DNA of 64,000 nucleotides from Zarea fungicola. Taxonomy: Eukaryota > Ascomycota > Sordariomycetes > Hypocreales > Cordycipitaceae. Under the pieces are notes generated by a model, which did not search any database, was not told where the DNA came from, and saw only the letters and a list, made by a program, of their open reading frames with translations. The stretch is taken from NCBI GenBank assembly GCA_900169235.1, contig FWCC01000127.1, positions 1 through 64,000 of the forward strand, in the 5' to 3' direction. The position numbers were made by a program, and so were the translations under genes. Below are positions 32,906 to 44,470 of this stretch, in pieces. Numbering within the stretch: position 1 is the first letter of the stretch; every line of letters begins with the position of its first letter.

Positions 32906-33860
32906 TTTCCCTCTCCTCGATACCACTTGGCTGCCATCCAAGACCTCGCAGACGATCAGCCCGAGACCTCGAACTCGATCCCCAAAACTTAGGTCCCCAT
33001 TCCCAGACTTGAGCCAGCTCCTTCTCATCCAAACTCTCCACCACTGTACTAGCAATAAACTTCTGCCGAAAAACTTCTCCCGATACCAGTGTCGCAAACT
33101 TCTCAAACGACCCTTCGCCGCTTTCAACAAAGTAGTACCCATTCCGACCCCAATCTGCCTTGCTGCTTGTGCCTTGCAATGCCTCTTCCACCAGCATCAT
33201 CAACGCAGACGACGCATCTTGAACGTGCGCCTGGCTTGTCACACAACGGCCTGCCCCGGCCATGAATGCTTTGCCACGAGCATGCACTCCTCGCAGATAT
33301 GGCTCAATCACCTTGGACTCGGCAGTCAGCTTCCCCCGTCCTTTCCCATACATTCGCGGCAGAGACACAATTGCAACCTTTGTGCCCGAGGCCTCCGCTT
33401 TCGCAATAATGTCTTGTTCAATGCTGGCGTGTAAACGATCGCGGGGTAGATGAAGCAACTCCTCTGCCTGTGCCACATCACTAAAAACCCTCGGGTCCAG
33501 TTCCCCATACGCCATCGACGGGTCAATCAGAGTTGCGATCCCCGACACATGCAGGTACGTGCCACCAGCATGCTGCGCAACCCCCTCGAGTAAAGCAAAT
33601 GACAGATCCTCGTCATCTGTACTGGCCACTTGGATAACAACATCCGCTAGTCTACCCTCGGCTACCAAAAATTCTCGGACGTCACCGCCCTCAGCATAAA
33701 CACATTCCACCTCTGGAAATTGCGCCTTGAGCAGTAGCGCCTGCTGCTGCGATCGAACAAGAGCACGCACTCGATAAGTCGAATGTTTCTCTTGAACAAG
33801 CGAAAGAAAGTCGCCCCCCACGTATCCCGCAGCTCCAGTGACAAAAATGGTTGGTTGCAT
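32853..33860 (-). CDS. NAD(P)-binding epimerase/NmrA-like protein
   Basis: Intronless, 335 aa from the ATG at 33860. The Rossmann nucleotide-binding motif is at the very start (FVTGAAGYVGG, residues 5-15), followed by the strand end RVRALVRS that selects the phosphate of NADP. An extended-SDR pattern follows: DVVIQVAST, YLHVSGIATL, and the Tyr in RMYGKGRGKL. The C-terminal half is the substrate domain. Related fungal proteins are nucleoside-diphosphate-sugar epimerase-like and NmrA-like redox sensors or reductases; the reaction cannot be told. Cytosolic. The last 15 codons form one unit of the tandem repeat that continues past the stop. Confidence 0.88.
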   Translation of the reverse strand: MQPTIFVTGAAGYVGGDFLSLVQEKHSTYRVRALVRSQQQALLLKAQFPEVECVYAEGGDVREFLVAEGRLADVVIQVASTDDEDLSFALLEGVAQHAGGTYLHVSGIATLIDPSMAYGELDPRVFSDVAQAEELLHLPRDRLHASIEQDIIAKAEASGTKVAIVSLPRMYGKGRGKLTAESKVIEPYLRGVHARGKAFMAGAGRCVTSQAHVQDASSALMMLVEEALQGTSSKADWGRNGYYFVESGEGSFEKFATLVSGEVFRQKFIASTVVESLDEKELAQVWEWGPKFWGSSSRSRADRLRGLGWQPSGIEERETIGETIRSILGKEMQQK

Positions 33861-34160
33861 ACTGGCGACAGGTCAAGCTGGCAGGGAATTGAACTTGAGG
33901 AAATTGACAAGTTCAATTCCTGATGATAAGAATACATGCTCTGAATATATTACGTTCCCCCCCCAATCCTTTGCCAAGCCCGACGAGCGAGTGAAATAAG
34001 CCCGGGACGTTGCATTATACCGAGCCCGTTCCTTAAATGAGCGACAATCTTTGAACGCGATATACGGACGCCACCCTTGTGCGGGGTATAAGTTGCAAGA
34101 CCGCGCAACCCTCATCTGCCGATTCCAAAAAAGCATCACTATGGTTGCCATCGGTTTGAC
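33861..34160. promoter_or_regulatory. 300-bp divergent promoter
   Basis: Separates the epimerase-like gene from the divergent MDR reductase gene, so the two oxidoreductases may be co-regulated. No specific binding site is recognised. Confidence 0.4.
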
Positions 34161-35338
34161 ATGGTAGAAATGAAGGCAATAAAAATAACATCCACTGGCA
34201 AGGCAGAAGTGCTCGACGACGTTCCTGTCCCGAAACTTCGTGACGGCTATATCCTTGTCCGAACAAAGGCCGTGTCAGCGAATCCAACAGATTGGAAGCA
34301 CATTGATTTATTTGCTAGTCCTGGCGCTACAGTTGGCTGTGACTACAGTGGTGTGGTGGAACAGGTTGGACTTGATGTTCAAAACGGCATAAAGGTCGGC
34401 GATAGAGTGGCGGGCATGGTCCATGGAAGTGAGTACCACTGAACGGGGTCTCAATTGCCACCGCATGGTCCACCACGTTTTAACTGTATCCAAAAGGCAA
34501 TCATGTAAATCATGAAGATGGGTCATTTGGTGAATATCTCGTCGCGAAAGCGGACTTGCAAATGGTACTTCCGACCAGCATGTCATTTCTGGATGCTGCA
34601 ACCCTCGGATCGGGTATCATCACGGTCGGACAAAGCATGTACCAGTCGCTTGCATTGCCACTCCCCAGTAACCCTTCCAATGAGGAAGCCTTTGTTCTTG
34701 TACACGGAGGAAGCACTGCTACCGGCACGCTCGCTATCCAATTTGCCAAACTGTAAGCCACCGCATGTTGTTTTACGTGTCCCCTCTCAAGCGACGCTCA
34801 AGCTGACAGATCTCAAAACAGATCTGGTCTCCGCGTTGTCACAACCTGCTCGCCTCAGAATGAACAGCTTCTGCGCGGGCTCGGTGCAGATTATGTGCTC
34901 AACTATAGGTCTCCCACTTGCGCCAAAGACATCCGAGACGTCACTCGGAACAGCCTCGCGTACGCCCTGGACACGGTTGCAAGCCCCGACTCAGCTCAGC
35001 TATGCTGCGACTCCATTGGTCCCAAAGGCGGTGTTTATACCTCTCTGTTGCCAATCGAGAAGCTTCCCAGGTCCGATGTAGTGAACCGCAGCACAATGGC
35101 CTTCACTGCCGTCGGAGAGGCGTTCGAAATTGGCGGCCAACAGGTTCCGGCAATACCCGACGATCATGCGTTTGCAGTGCAATTTACAAGGCTAGCACAG
35201 GATCTACTTTCAAAGAACGCCCTCAAAGTGCATCCAGTGAGCATACAGCAAGGAGGCTTGGATGGCGTATTAGAGGGTTTGCAGGAGCTCCGCGAAGGAA
35301 AGGTGTCTGGAGTCAAGTTGGTATATAGCATGGAATAA
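34161..35338 (+). CDS. MDR-family zinc-free alcohol dehydrogenase / enoyl reductase
   Basis: Three exons, 34161-34428, 34497-34752 and 34822-35338, give 346 aa; both introns (GTGAGT...AAAAG, GTAAGC...AACAG) are in phase. It is a medium-chain dehydrogenase/reductase. The N-terminal GroES-like domain shows VSANPTDWKH, VGCDYSGVVEQVG and VGDRVAGMVHG. The nucleotide-binding domain has VLVHGGSTATGTLAIQFAKL and GLRVVTTCS. The catalytic-zinc Cys/His ligands are replaced, as in fungal trans-enoyl reductases (LovC, ToxD type) and quinone-oxidoreductase relatives, which use NADPH. No polyketide synthase is in the window, so a stand-alone role is equally possible. Confidence 0.88.
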
Positions 35339-36025
35339 ATTGCGCCAATTTGATTTTTTTTTTAACAAGAAAATGCTTGAAAGATACACATCAAGAAATT
35401 CTCTCAATCAAGGAAATTGGCACGTCGACACTGGCTACAAAATACTGCGGCCCCGTGCGCCACAGTAGACTGTTCTTTTAACCAACAACTCTCCGATGCT
35501 AGCTCCGATTGAAGCCGCCAGCGCCAAGCAAGCTTCTCCGGACAAGATCGCCAGATCGAAGAAACGGAAAAAGACGGCTCCACCATTCAAGTCACTAGTC
35601 AGGCATGCCATCTGGAGAAAGTCATTGCCGCACACGTCTTGAACAGTGCCAAGATTTGTAAATGCATGGACTGCGCTACTAGAAAGCAGTCGATGAGAGT
35701 TTCCAGATGAAAAATCTCATTGGCGGTTCCGCGCCTTCCAAGTATACATCGAATTTTGTAGTTTGAGAAGCTTGCAGGGTCCAGCCACGGAAACAATACA
35801 CTGCCGCCAACGTGGAAAATGAAAAGCAGCACTTTACTCACTTCAACGCGGCTTTCACTACGACAGGTCTCATTTTCAGTTCAGATATATACAACTCTCA
35901 TTTCAGTTAGATATATACAACTTTCATCTTCAGTTAGATTTATACAACTGCCTAGACAAAGAGAAGCCATCTCCCTCCTTGCTATGTACAACTGCAATCG
36001 TAGCTACCCTCTGTACCGAAACCAA
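35339..36025. other. 3' regions with short tandem repeat
   Basis: Convergent 3' flanks. Short open frames on the minus strand at 35404-35841 encode hydrophobic peptides but start at non-ATG codons and look accidental or decayed. A 28-bp unit (TTTCAGTTAGATATATACAACT) is repeated three times at 35870-35950, just past the chitosanase stop. Confidence 0.45.
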
Positions 36026-36891
36026 CTATTTGCCTAGACCGGCAACCAGCTTATCTCCCAAGGCCTTGATACTTGCTTCAAAATCTTGCGTGTTCTTCGC
36101 TTTCCAGTTGGCGCCAGCTTTTCCGGGAACAGCCTTATCACCAGTAAAGCCAATGTACATGACATCCTTTGCGCCATGCCCATTATCACCAGTAAGGTGC
36201 TCATTGGGGAAGCAGAGCTTCGCAAGTGCAATGGATGCCTCTCCAGTAGTGGGCTCCTGGTTCGTGTCGCCCCAAACTCCGTACCACTGAGCCAAAACAG
36301 TTAGATAAAACGGTATTTCTCTATAGGGAGAAGTAAAGTAGACTGTAGTGAAGGTGTAAAAGCTAGGGCACGCTGATACACCACTGGGACTTACCACTTG
36401 ATTATTGCACACAACTGCCATGACAGAGAGGGGCTTCATCCCATTCTTTTGAGCGTCAAAGTACGGTGGCTCGTTAACAACAATGTAAGGGTGGATATTG
36501 GCGTTCAGGTCACTGATTCCGTAGCCCTTGACAGTATCCATAAATGACGTTTCGCCAAATCCGCTTGGGTCGTTGGAGCAGTCTCCAGCCTTGTCATCTG
36601 CACCGTCGCAGTCGACATCCATATTGTCATAGTTTCCTGAGCTTCCCTTCAGAAATATGGCATTGGGAATGTCACCGCAAAAGACGGCACCACTGGAAGA
36701 CTTTCCAGAGAGCGCCTTCTTGCAAGTACCAGTCTATGGACATGACGAATGTGTTAGTTGCCAGACATCTCCAACATATGGATATAGCAAACCTTGTGAG
36801 CATTGTAGATGGCCTTGAGGTTTGCAGGTATTTCGTACGAAGATGCAACCCCACTGAGTGCCGCTACTGCGCAGATGCTTGAAAACAACAT
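36026..36891 (-). CDS. Secreted fungal chitosanase (GH75)
   Basis: Three exons, 36793-36891, 36395-36733 and 36026-36286, all in phase 0, give 232 aa. A signal peptide covers about residues 1-18 ([18 protein letters not shown]). The mature protein matches family GH75 endo-chitosanases in size and pattern: [18 protein letters not shown], then the conserved [10 protein letters not shown] with the catalytic-region Asp. Next are [22 protein letters not shown]-like [19 protein letters not shown] and [17 protein letters not shown]. The enzyme cleaves chitosan outside the cell, useful against fungal walls or partly deacetylated chitin. Introns have donors GTTTGC and GTAAGT with TAG/CAG acceptors. 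Confidence 0.92.
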
Positions 36892-37651
36892 TGTCACGAG
36901 GTATGTATATAAGAGACAGTAAACAATGGTTGTTCTGCCAGGTCCTGACAATGCAAAGGAGGAAGACGTGCGCCGATACTTATAACAGCAATTTTATTTT
37001 ATTTTTATTTTCATTTTTAAAATAAAAACAAAACAGATGCCAATTCAGCCCTAGATTGTATCTGGCAAATATCGATCCACGAATAGGGAGTAGCAATGCC
37101 CTGGGTTATCATCGTGAATTATACCAAATGCCGAGGTGTGGTATTGACTGGTGGAAATACACGTCAACAGGCAATTGCTGCTACTTATCGGTCCGAAACC
37201 CTTGCCTACCAATACGAGACCGCCTATAAGTTACATTCGTAAATTAACGTGAGGGATCTGCCCTGTTCTTCCAAGGCAGCCAAATTCAGAGAAATCACCG
37301 AACTTTGCCGGGATTTGGCTTGAGACTAACTGGCAGTAGCGCGTCTTCCCCAGTTGCCTTGCTGCACACTCTCCATCTTTGAAACAGGCAAAGGCTGGAC
37401 TCGACTTATTACTGGCTAAGCTCCTCTATTAAAATCGGTCAGCTATCCCGATAAGGACAGCATATCTGATGATTCGCGGGCGGTAAGGCGGCCTTCCTTG
37501 AGGCCCCTTTCCCTGGGACCTAGTGAAACGCCGAACCACTGCGAACAGGGACGATCACACTACACACCCACAACAATGCGAATCTGGGACTAGTGCAGGG
37601 AAAATAAAAAACTTATTTAACAATTCATATACGTAACTTTATGCTAATTTC
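36892..37651. promoter_or_regulatory. Upstream region of chitosanase gene
   Basis: About 760 bp with an AT-rich tract at 36985-37035; no gene seen. Confidence 0.4.
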
Positions 37652-39606
37652 TTATAAGGATCCAAAGTAGCTGGAGAAGGCGGGGTAGTTGGGGGTGCCC
37701 AATCCAGTGACTGGGTCCCAACCAGAGACGGCAGAGAAGGCCTTGTTCTTGCAAGCGCCGCCATCAGCTCCCTGCTTACCCGAGGTAATATCGTGGAACA
37801 TGGAGGGGTTCTTGTACAGAGCGGGATTGACGAATCCGATAAAGGGCTTGCCGGCCGTCAGGCGCTCCTCGTTGATGCGGTTGAAGATGGCGGCGACAAT
37901 GGGCGCGGCCATGGACGTTCCGCCAATGAGCTCCGCCTGGCCGTTGATGACAATCTGCCCGTTGTCGCCCACGGCGGCGAGATCGGGGAAGCCACGGCCG
38001 CCACGGTTGTAGATGCCACCGCTGGCGCCGGACGAGGGGATCTTCTGGTCGGTGACGTTGAAGGACTTGTAGCCCGGGTCGTGGTTGGCAAAGAAGGCGC
38101 TCACGGCGTCCTTTTGGTAGGCGGGCTGCGCCCACGTGTTGGAGAAGCCGCCGCCCGAGGAGAAGCGCGAGGTGGCCGTCTCGGGGTCGCCAATCTTGCT
38201 GCCGGCTGGGAGCGTGGTTGAGCCGACCGAGGTGACGTAGGGGCAGGAGCCGGGGGCCGATGGGCTGAAGATGGACTTGTCGCTGCCAAGGCAAACGTTT
38301 CCGTGGCCGCCCGCGACGCCACCGTCGCCAGAGGAAAAGACAAGGGTTGTTCCCTGAAGACCGAGCTTCATAAACTCCTCGCATTGACGCTCAAGGTAGT
38401 TGGCCGTGTAGAACTTTTCGTCCAAGCCATATGAGAAGGAGATGACAGAGGTAGGAGTAAAGGAACCACACTGCTCGTTGGGAGTGGTGCCGTCGAGAGT
38501 CGGGTCGTCACCCTTCTCGCCGTGGGAGCTGTAGGTGCAGTAGCTGCCATCGACAGCGTCGAGGAACTGGTTGATGAATCCAAATGCGCGGAAACCATCA
38601 AAGTTGGCATTGGTCTGGTAGAGCTCGGTGCCTTGTGGGTAGATGACAGGGATCGAGACCTGGAAATCGAGGGCCGCTTCACCTTGGCCTTCAGACCCAT
38701 CAGGGTTGTTGCCATTGAAGTCAATAAAGTCTTCCTTGGGGCCAGTGCCGGCAGGAATGTTGGGTGCAAAGCTGGAATAAAACTGATCAAGATCACTCTG
38801 CAGGTACATCTCGCCCTGGCTTTCGAATATGCCAAGCTTGTTCTTGGGGTTCGGGGAAGTGGGAGCATTGGGAATATTGTAGAGGGCCTTGATGCAATCA
38901 GGAGTGATGACACTGCCACAGTTGGCTGTGCCGGCTGCGGCTACCTGGCTCGGGTTGACAGGTTGGTGAGGGAAGGGAACAATGTGGCTCTTGTTTGGGG
39001 CACTGCCGGATCGTTTGCTGGCCATCTTGCCCATGACGGTAGAGGGAATGACAAAGTCTACATGCTGGGCAACATTGCTGGGCAGCTTGTACTCCTCGGC
39101 GCCGACGAGCTGCGACCCAGTCTGAGCATCCTCATAGATGTTGTATCTTGTCTTGAGCATCTTCTCCAGTTGGTCGACTGTGGCATGGAAGTCGACCCAT
39201 CCGCTGCTGGTTGGAGAGCGAATGACATTGGAAGGAACGCCAGCGTCGACCAGCCATCGCTTCACCGAGGTCACAGATTCCTCAGCGGGCGCAAACAACT
39301 CCTTGACCTGTTCGGCACTGTAGTGCTTGCCATACTGAGGAGAGTCGGGGTCGGAGCTGTGAGAAGTGTCAACGCATTAATCTATCAATTAGGCACGGAG
39401 AAAACTAACACGGCCATAAGATGGTCCATGCCCTGATCCAGGTTGCGCTGCTTCAGGGCAATGCGGACAGGAATGAGAGTGGACGAAGCCAGGGCCTCGC
39501 GCTTCACAAACCCAGAGACGTCACGCTTGTCATGGACGACATCGGTAATGGGAATGCCCAACGCAGCAGCGACAAAGGCACTGAGGAAGATTGCTGCAAC
39601 CTTCAT
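37652..39606 (-). CDS. Secreted sedolisin / tripeptidyl-peptidase (S53)
   Basis: Two exons, 39410-39606 and 37652-39356, split by a 53-bp intron (GTTAGT...ACAG), give 633 aa. The ATG at 39606 begins a signal peptide (MKVAAIFLSAFVAAALG). Next is the activation prodomain (KQRNLDQGMDHLMAV, YGKHYSAEQVKELF). The catalytic domain has Glu and Asp in IFESQGEMYLQSDLDQF and Ser in IGGTSMAAPIVAA, the sedolisin serine loop. The calcium-site region near the C-terminus (SMFHDITSGKQGADG and WDPVTGLGTPNY) is present. It is an acidic secreted endo- or tripeptidyl-peptidase of nutrient scavenging or host penetration. Codon use is strongly GC-biased at 37.8-38.4 kb, typical of a highly expressed gene. Confidence 0.94.
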
Positions 39607-42090
39607 TTTGGCGGTTGGGTGCTTATTTCTTTCTGATACAAGTAGAATTGGTAACAAGATGCTGCTTTCTTGTCCTGCGGAATCAATATTAGAGGCAGCG
39701 AGGGTGTTCACTCTTTATAGTTGAGTCCACCATGAGCAGCAACGCCGCAATAATGGTGCATCGGAAGCTTTTCGGCAGTGCATTACTCTCATATTGTCAC
39801 CAGTCACTCCATTATCTACTCGAAGAAACAAATAGGGTAGTAATGTACAGTCATGCCTGCAGCTTTCGAGTACTACCTTCCCAAGAAAAATGGCACAGAA
39901 ACGGCATCTGAATAAAATACGGAGTGCTTTGATCTGAGCAGCATCCTCCTGAAATGCATACATCCGGGTTCAACAATAATCGCTGGTCAGACTCGTACCT
40001 GGTCCGACCTAGCAATCTAGAAGCTAGGTGGTTTGGAGAAGGTGCTTCAACCACGGCCCACCTGACGCAAGGCTGGCCTGGCATTGTTTGGAGTTGTGAC
40101 CGTGCCGACGGATTTATCATTCTTATCAAGCCCCGTTTAGTGGTACAGTCCTGGTCTGCTGGTCTGCATCCCGAGGCAATTGCCGCCTGTGCTTCCTGCG
40201 GCGGCGGACACCACTGACACACAGAAGCCGAGAGACCGCAGCGCCGATTAAGCTTGCTCTGGTGATATGAACACGCCATACACGGTCAAGTTAAGATAAA
40301 GTTAGGCTTTTTAATTTCGCGTCATTAATCGAGAAACATAGCTAAAAACGACAATGAGTAGCACCATCCCCACCCCCGCTGCTGAAACTCTGCAGCGGAG
40401 GGAACACCCTCTAACTAGTTTTTAACCGGTCAGCCAGAGCATTGTTGCTGAGATGCGACTCGATAGCATAAATTGGGAGGGGCAGCAGGTTCCATCGTAG
40501 CGCCGATCTTTGCTAAAACCCCGAGCGAATAGCGTGACAAGGAAGCAACTGATAACTAGTTCGGCACTCTGTAGGTTACCAGCAGTGAAGAAACGCACAG
40601 TAATTAGTTAACATGTACCTAGCACATGGTCCACATGCCCTATATTTAGTCGGTGCTACTACGGCTACTATGGTAGCTAAATGATTCTAAATCACATGCC
40701 TGCCATTTCTGGCAGGTGTTCTTTGAATCCTTCTCGGACGAGTTTCCTTATCTGCCGAATGTTGTAGCCCGCCGGCCGAATTTCATCATCAACATTATAA
40801 GGGCCTGATGCATTGATTGATCCCCCGTTTGTAGCCGTCGCTACAACGACTTCCTATACTAGACACGTCCGCCCTCCAAGCTTGACATCTTTGGTTCAGA
40901 ATGCGCGTACCACCTGCCGATTCTAGAGCTGAATACGAGGCCGATGCTAGTCTCGATAAATCCGCGGTATGTCATTGTCCTTGGCAGGGGCGGACGTATT
41001 CTGCGCTAACTAGCTCTTTCGTGCGGGCCATGGCTTCCTCCTCATCCCTTTCTCCCTTCCGCCCGGGGGTGCTCAACGCAGAGGACATAAAGTCGGATGT
41101 GGCTTTGACAACAGGATTGTCGTTATGGGTTAGATATTCATATTACCACACAGAGGTTCGAATCTGGTATTCTGGGTCCAGTCGCCAGCAATATACTACA
41201 TGAGATGGCCGAGAAAATACAGAGTTGTCTTCGCAGTATTGATTAGTATGGGGATTTCGGTTATAACAGCGCAGCAGTGCCAAGAATGCCAAGTGTGCCA
41301 CGGGTGCCAAGTCGATCCGCTTGGCCGCCCGAACATGTGCTGCGTCATTGCTGTGCGATGGAACAGAGTTCCATTGGTTAACTAACTAATTAATATGTAA
41401 CTACGGAGTAGTCTGCAACAAAAAGAGCGAGCACTTCATCAGTGTGCTTGCAGGGCAATAGTCAATTGAGGAGTAGTGTCGAACGCCACCATCACTTCCA
41501 TCATTCGCAAATACGAGAAAATTCAACGACATACGAAATTTCAAGAATGAAACCCTGTTACCAGCAAGTGTGGGTAATTAAGTGGCGTTGCTCTGATGAC
41601 AAAACTCCAAGAGGACAAAACTCCAAAAGGGCAAAGCTCGGCAGTAGAGCGAGGCATCCCTGCCAGCTCTTACAGACGCAAATGAGCCTACTGTATACAG
41701 GACAGTAGCATTCTATTTCAAAGAATTGACGACACCTGTAGAAGATCCTCTTTTTCTTTCTCAGGAAGTTTTAAAAGCAATTCCAGGTACCTACGTCGTT
41801 GTGAGATCATCAGACAGCGTCTGCGTGCTTGCTATTTCCGCAACATTTGTGGTCAATAGAACGCTTTTTGAGTGTACGCAGCGGTACAAATTCTACATAT
41901 TGCCAAGCTCAGGTCCTACCCTATCCCACTTAGATCAAGATAATAAAATCATCGAAATTTTCAAATCACCAAAAACTATTTTAGAATCTGATATCACAAA
42001 GCTTCATCGGATAACCTGTTACCAACACAAATCGACAATAAGTGCTCATGTAGACAAGGAAATATTTACAACTATCCGGCGGTCTTGCTT
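39607..42090. other. Gene-poor 2.5-kb intergenic region
   Basis: No gene is supported. A plus-strand frame beginning at 40901 (MRVPPADSRAEYEADASLDKSA) is followed by a GTATGT and could be the first exon of a lost gene, but no continuation is readable. This and the region to 46.9 kb mark the start of the gene-poor part of the window. Confidence 0.4.
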
Positions 42091-42134
42091 GAAGAGCACC
42101 GTGCTTGACATACAATACCAAGAAGCGCGGATAT
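42091..42134 (-). repeat. 44-bp decayed copy of an LtrA exon-intron junction
   Basis: Bases 42091-42134 match 43370-43413, inside the neighbouring LtrA-family gene, at all but two positions. The copied piece spans the end of its exon 5 and the start of its intron 5; the donor GTACGT is GTATGT in the copy. Flanks show only weak similarity, so this looks like a relic of a local duplication. Confidence 0.7.
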
Positions 42135-42471
42135 CGCTGTACTCTTCATAGAGCTACCGAAATGAGTGTGGAATTGCGGCTTTTTTTCAAAATGGTCCGA
42201 GCCAGCGTAGTTGTTCTTTGGATAAAAGTGTTTGTTCATCTATCTATGGTATCTGTCGCTAATATGTATAACAGTACACGAAACAATTGCAAAAATAGGG
42301 GTGAGGATTTTATTATCATGGGCAGCGCATCGTGTAAAGAATTACAACCAGAAATTTACTCGCAGTAGCACATTGCGATGCCCAAAGTATGCTGCGATGA
42401 TGTAGCCCGCGTACATGGTAATGTTATGTACATGGGCGATGAAGAGAGCCATCACATTCCATGTGTGAATC

Positions 42472-44470
42472 TCACCATTTGCCATTACCGCGTCCTGCAC
42501 CAGCAGGTAACAGCTTTTTGAAGAGCCCACCACGTTGCCTGGATCCTCCCATGGTGGACTCGCCCATTGCGCCGTTGTGCGTCCGCCCAGCACCGCAAGG
42601 TCGGATGTGCTGAGCGACAAGAGCTATTCCCAGCAGGAAGAGCAAGAGAGTCAAAGTCCACGCGCTGGCACCCAGATCGCTAGCGGCGTTTGTCAGCACC
42701 ATCAGGCTGCAAAACACGAGACCGAGGCCAATGAGGAACTTGGTGATGATACCCAAGATATGACCACGGATCTCGCCCTTGCCCTTGCTATGGGATAGCC
42801 AAGAGAGAATTCCAATGAAAATGAGTACAAGTCCAGCAGAGATGAAGAAGTATCCGAACACGAGGTTGAAAAGACTGTTGTAGGGCTCAATTGCGTCTTC
42901 AGCACCAGAGGATTCAGGGGCTTCCTCGGGAGGCTCAAAGCCATATCCATTGAATATAATCTTCAAAAGCTCAGTCGTAATCTTCTCCGCAGCCGTCGAT
43001 GCTTCCTCCTCTGTTGTATTAGCATTCGTGAGAATGGCAAACTCTTCATTTACGCCGTCAAACTCCTTCTGGGTGACTGGGAGAAGTGGGTTGCTCAGCA
43101 CCGCAGTAATTGTGTCGTTCAGTACACTCAGTACATTGTTTTCATTGGCGCGAAGAACAGGGTTGAATGTGTTGTTGATGAACTCGCTAATGTGGCGCCA
43201 GCTGATGAATTGGTTTACACCCTCCATCAGTAGAACAAGGGCCATGTGGAATGGAAAGTGAAGGAAGGTCCAAATCTGTTGACGGACGATACCGAAATGT
43301 TCGAGTTGGACGTTATCAAAATAGAGTTGGTAGAGGAGATACTAATATTTGTGAGTAAAGAACCGTGTTGAAGAGCACCGTGCTTGACGTACAATAACAA
43401 GAAGCGCGGATATTATCGTGCCAATAGTTGAGGTGCTGAAGTTGAAATCCAGATTCTCGATTTTGGTAATGGTCTTGGTAAGGCCAATGACTCCTTCGCC
43501 GAGCTGTGGTGTATTAGCTCCGTGCTTTCTGGAACAGGCCACATGAGTGACTTACAATAATGAGCGTGAGGCAGGTCATTCTCTCTGTAAGGTGAGTGCC
43601 TTTGAAGCTCACAACATGCCATTTTCCAGCAATGGCAATGGCTGCGCCGACCTCGAAAACGGAGACGATGTACCAAGCGATGTAGGCATTGCCAGCAAGC
43701 TCGGCTGCGAAAGTAAAGGAAAGTGCAAGATACACGATGACAGCGACAGCGAGCGAAATCAGAACAGCCACCAGCGGCAGTCGAGCACTTCGGTAGCTCC
43801 ATGAAAAGTACAGCGTTGAACAATACTGAAGGAACAAGACGCCACGGCTTGACATTAGTATCAAGGAGAGCTGCTGGAGTGTAGTCCAGGGAATTGTGTC
43901 GGGATCGTCAAACTGGGGGCCGATGATAGCCAGGCCAACCATGACGCCAAAGTGGCAGACATGGGCAAGTCTCTCAAAGATGCTATCCGTGGAGAATCGA
44001 ACATCATACAATGTGACTTGGCCTAATACAGAATTAGCCAACATTACAGTTTCCATCGAGGTTAGAAACGTACACCATGTGAACCAGAGGATGCAGAAGA
44101 ATCCGATGTAGCTTGCCAGTTCTAGTACATGTTAGCGGTCTGGGTACACGTGCTGGAGATTGGCATATGAGACAAGCACATACTTCCAGTGCTGTTCACT
44201 TCGTGGGCATTCGTGAAACTTGTGAGATTGGCAACGAAGAACAAGTCGAAAAAGAGTTGGATGTTGGAGGTTTCTTCATAGTGCTGAAACTGGGGGTTGT
44301 CGAATAACGTCGCGTCATGGGCCTCAACTTGAGGTTGATCGTCTGCTCCGCGTTCATCCTTGGAGTCCGCCTACTAACTATTAGCGACTTTCGGCGGCGG
44401 TATTAATGCGTCGTTGAATACGGACCAACAAAGGGCTCCGGATAAGTGGAACACTGCGGTACTCAGCCAT
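42472..44470 (-). CDS. LtrA-family multi-pass membrane protein
   Basis: Six exons, 44426-44470, 44184-44370, 44074-44121, 43556-44022, 43393-43503 and 42472-43341, give 575 aa, and every junction is in phase. The N-terminal domain matches the low-temperature-requirement A family: NIQLFFDLFFVANLTSF, IGFFCILWFTW, QVTLYDVRF and LGEGVIGLTKTI rebuilt across intron 4. About ten or more hydrophobic helices are predicted by eye. A soluble loop (about residues 350-420) rich in Glu/Thr interrupts the C-terminal helices, and the tail is basic and Gly-rich. LtrA proteins were named from a Listeria cold-growth mutant; their biochemical function is unknown. The first exon (MAEYRSVPLIRS) with donor GTCCGT is the least certain part. 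Confidence 0.82.

Noticed and set aside
35404..35841. Overlapping hydrophobic minus-strand frames
   Set aside because: Non-ATG starts, no splice model and no family; probably 3' flank.
38522..39436. 304-codon antisense frame
   Set aside because: Shadow of the GC-biased sedolisin gene.
41150..41175. B-box-like GGTTCGAATC suggesting a tRNA
   Set aside because: The T-stem does not pair, and no A box or cloverleaf can be drawn upstream.
40901..41203. 100-codon frame MRVPPADSRAEYEAD
   Set aside because: No continuation, no domain and poor coding character after the first 22 codons; possible lost exon only.
41726..42151. 141-codon plus-strand frame
   Set aside because: It starts at TTG, lacks a recognisable domain and overlaps, on the opposite strand, the decayed copy of the LtrA junction.
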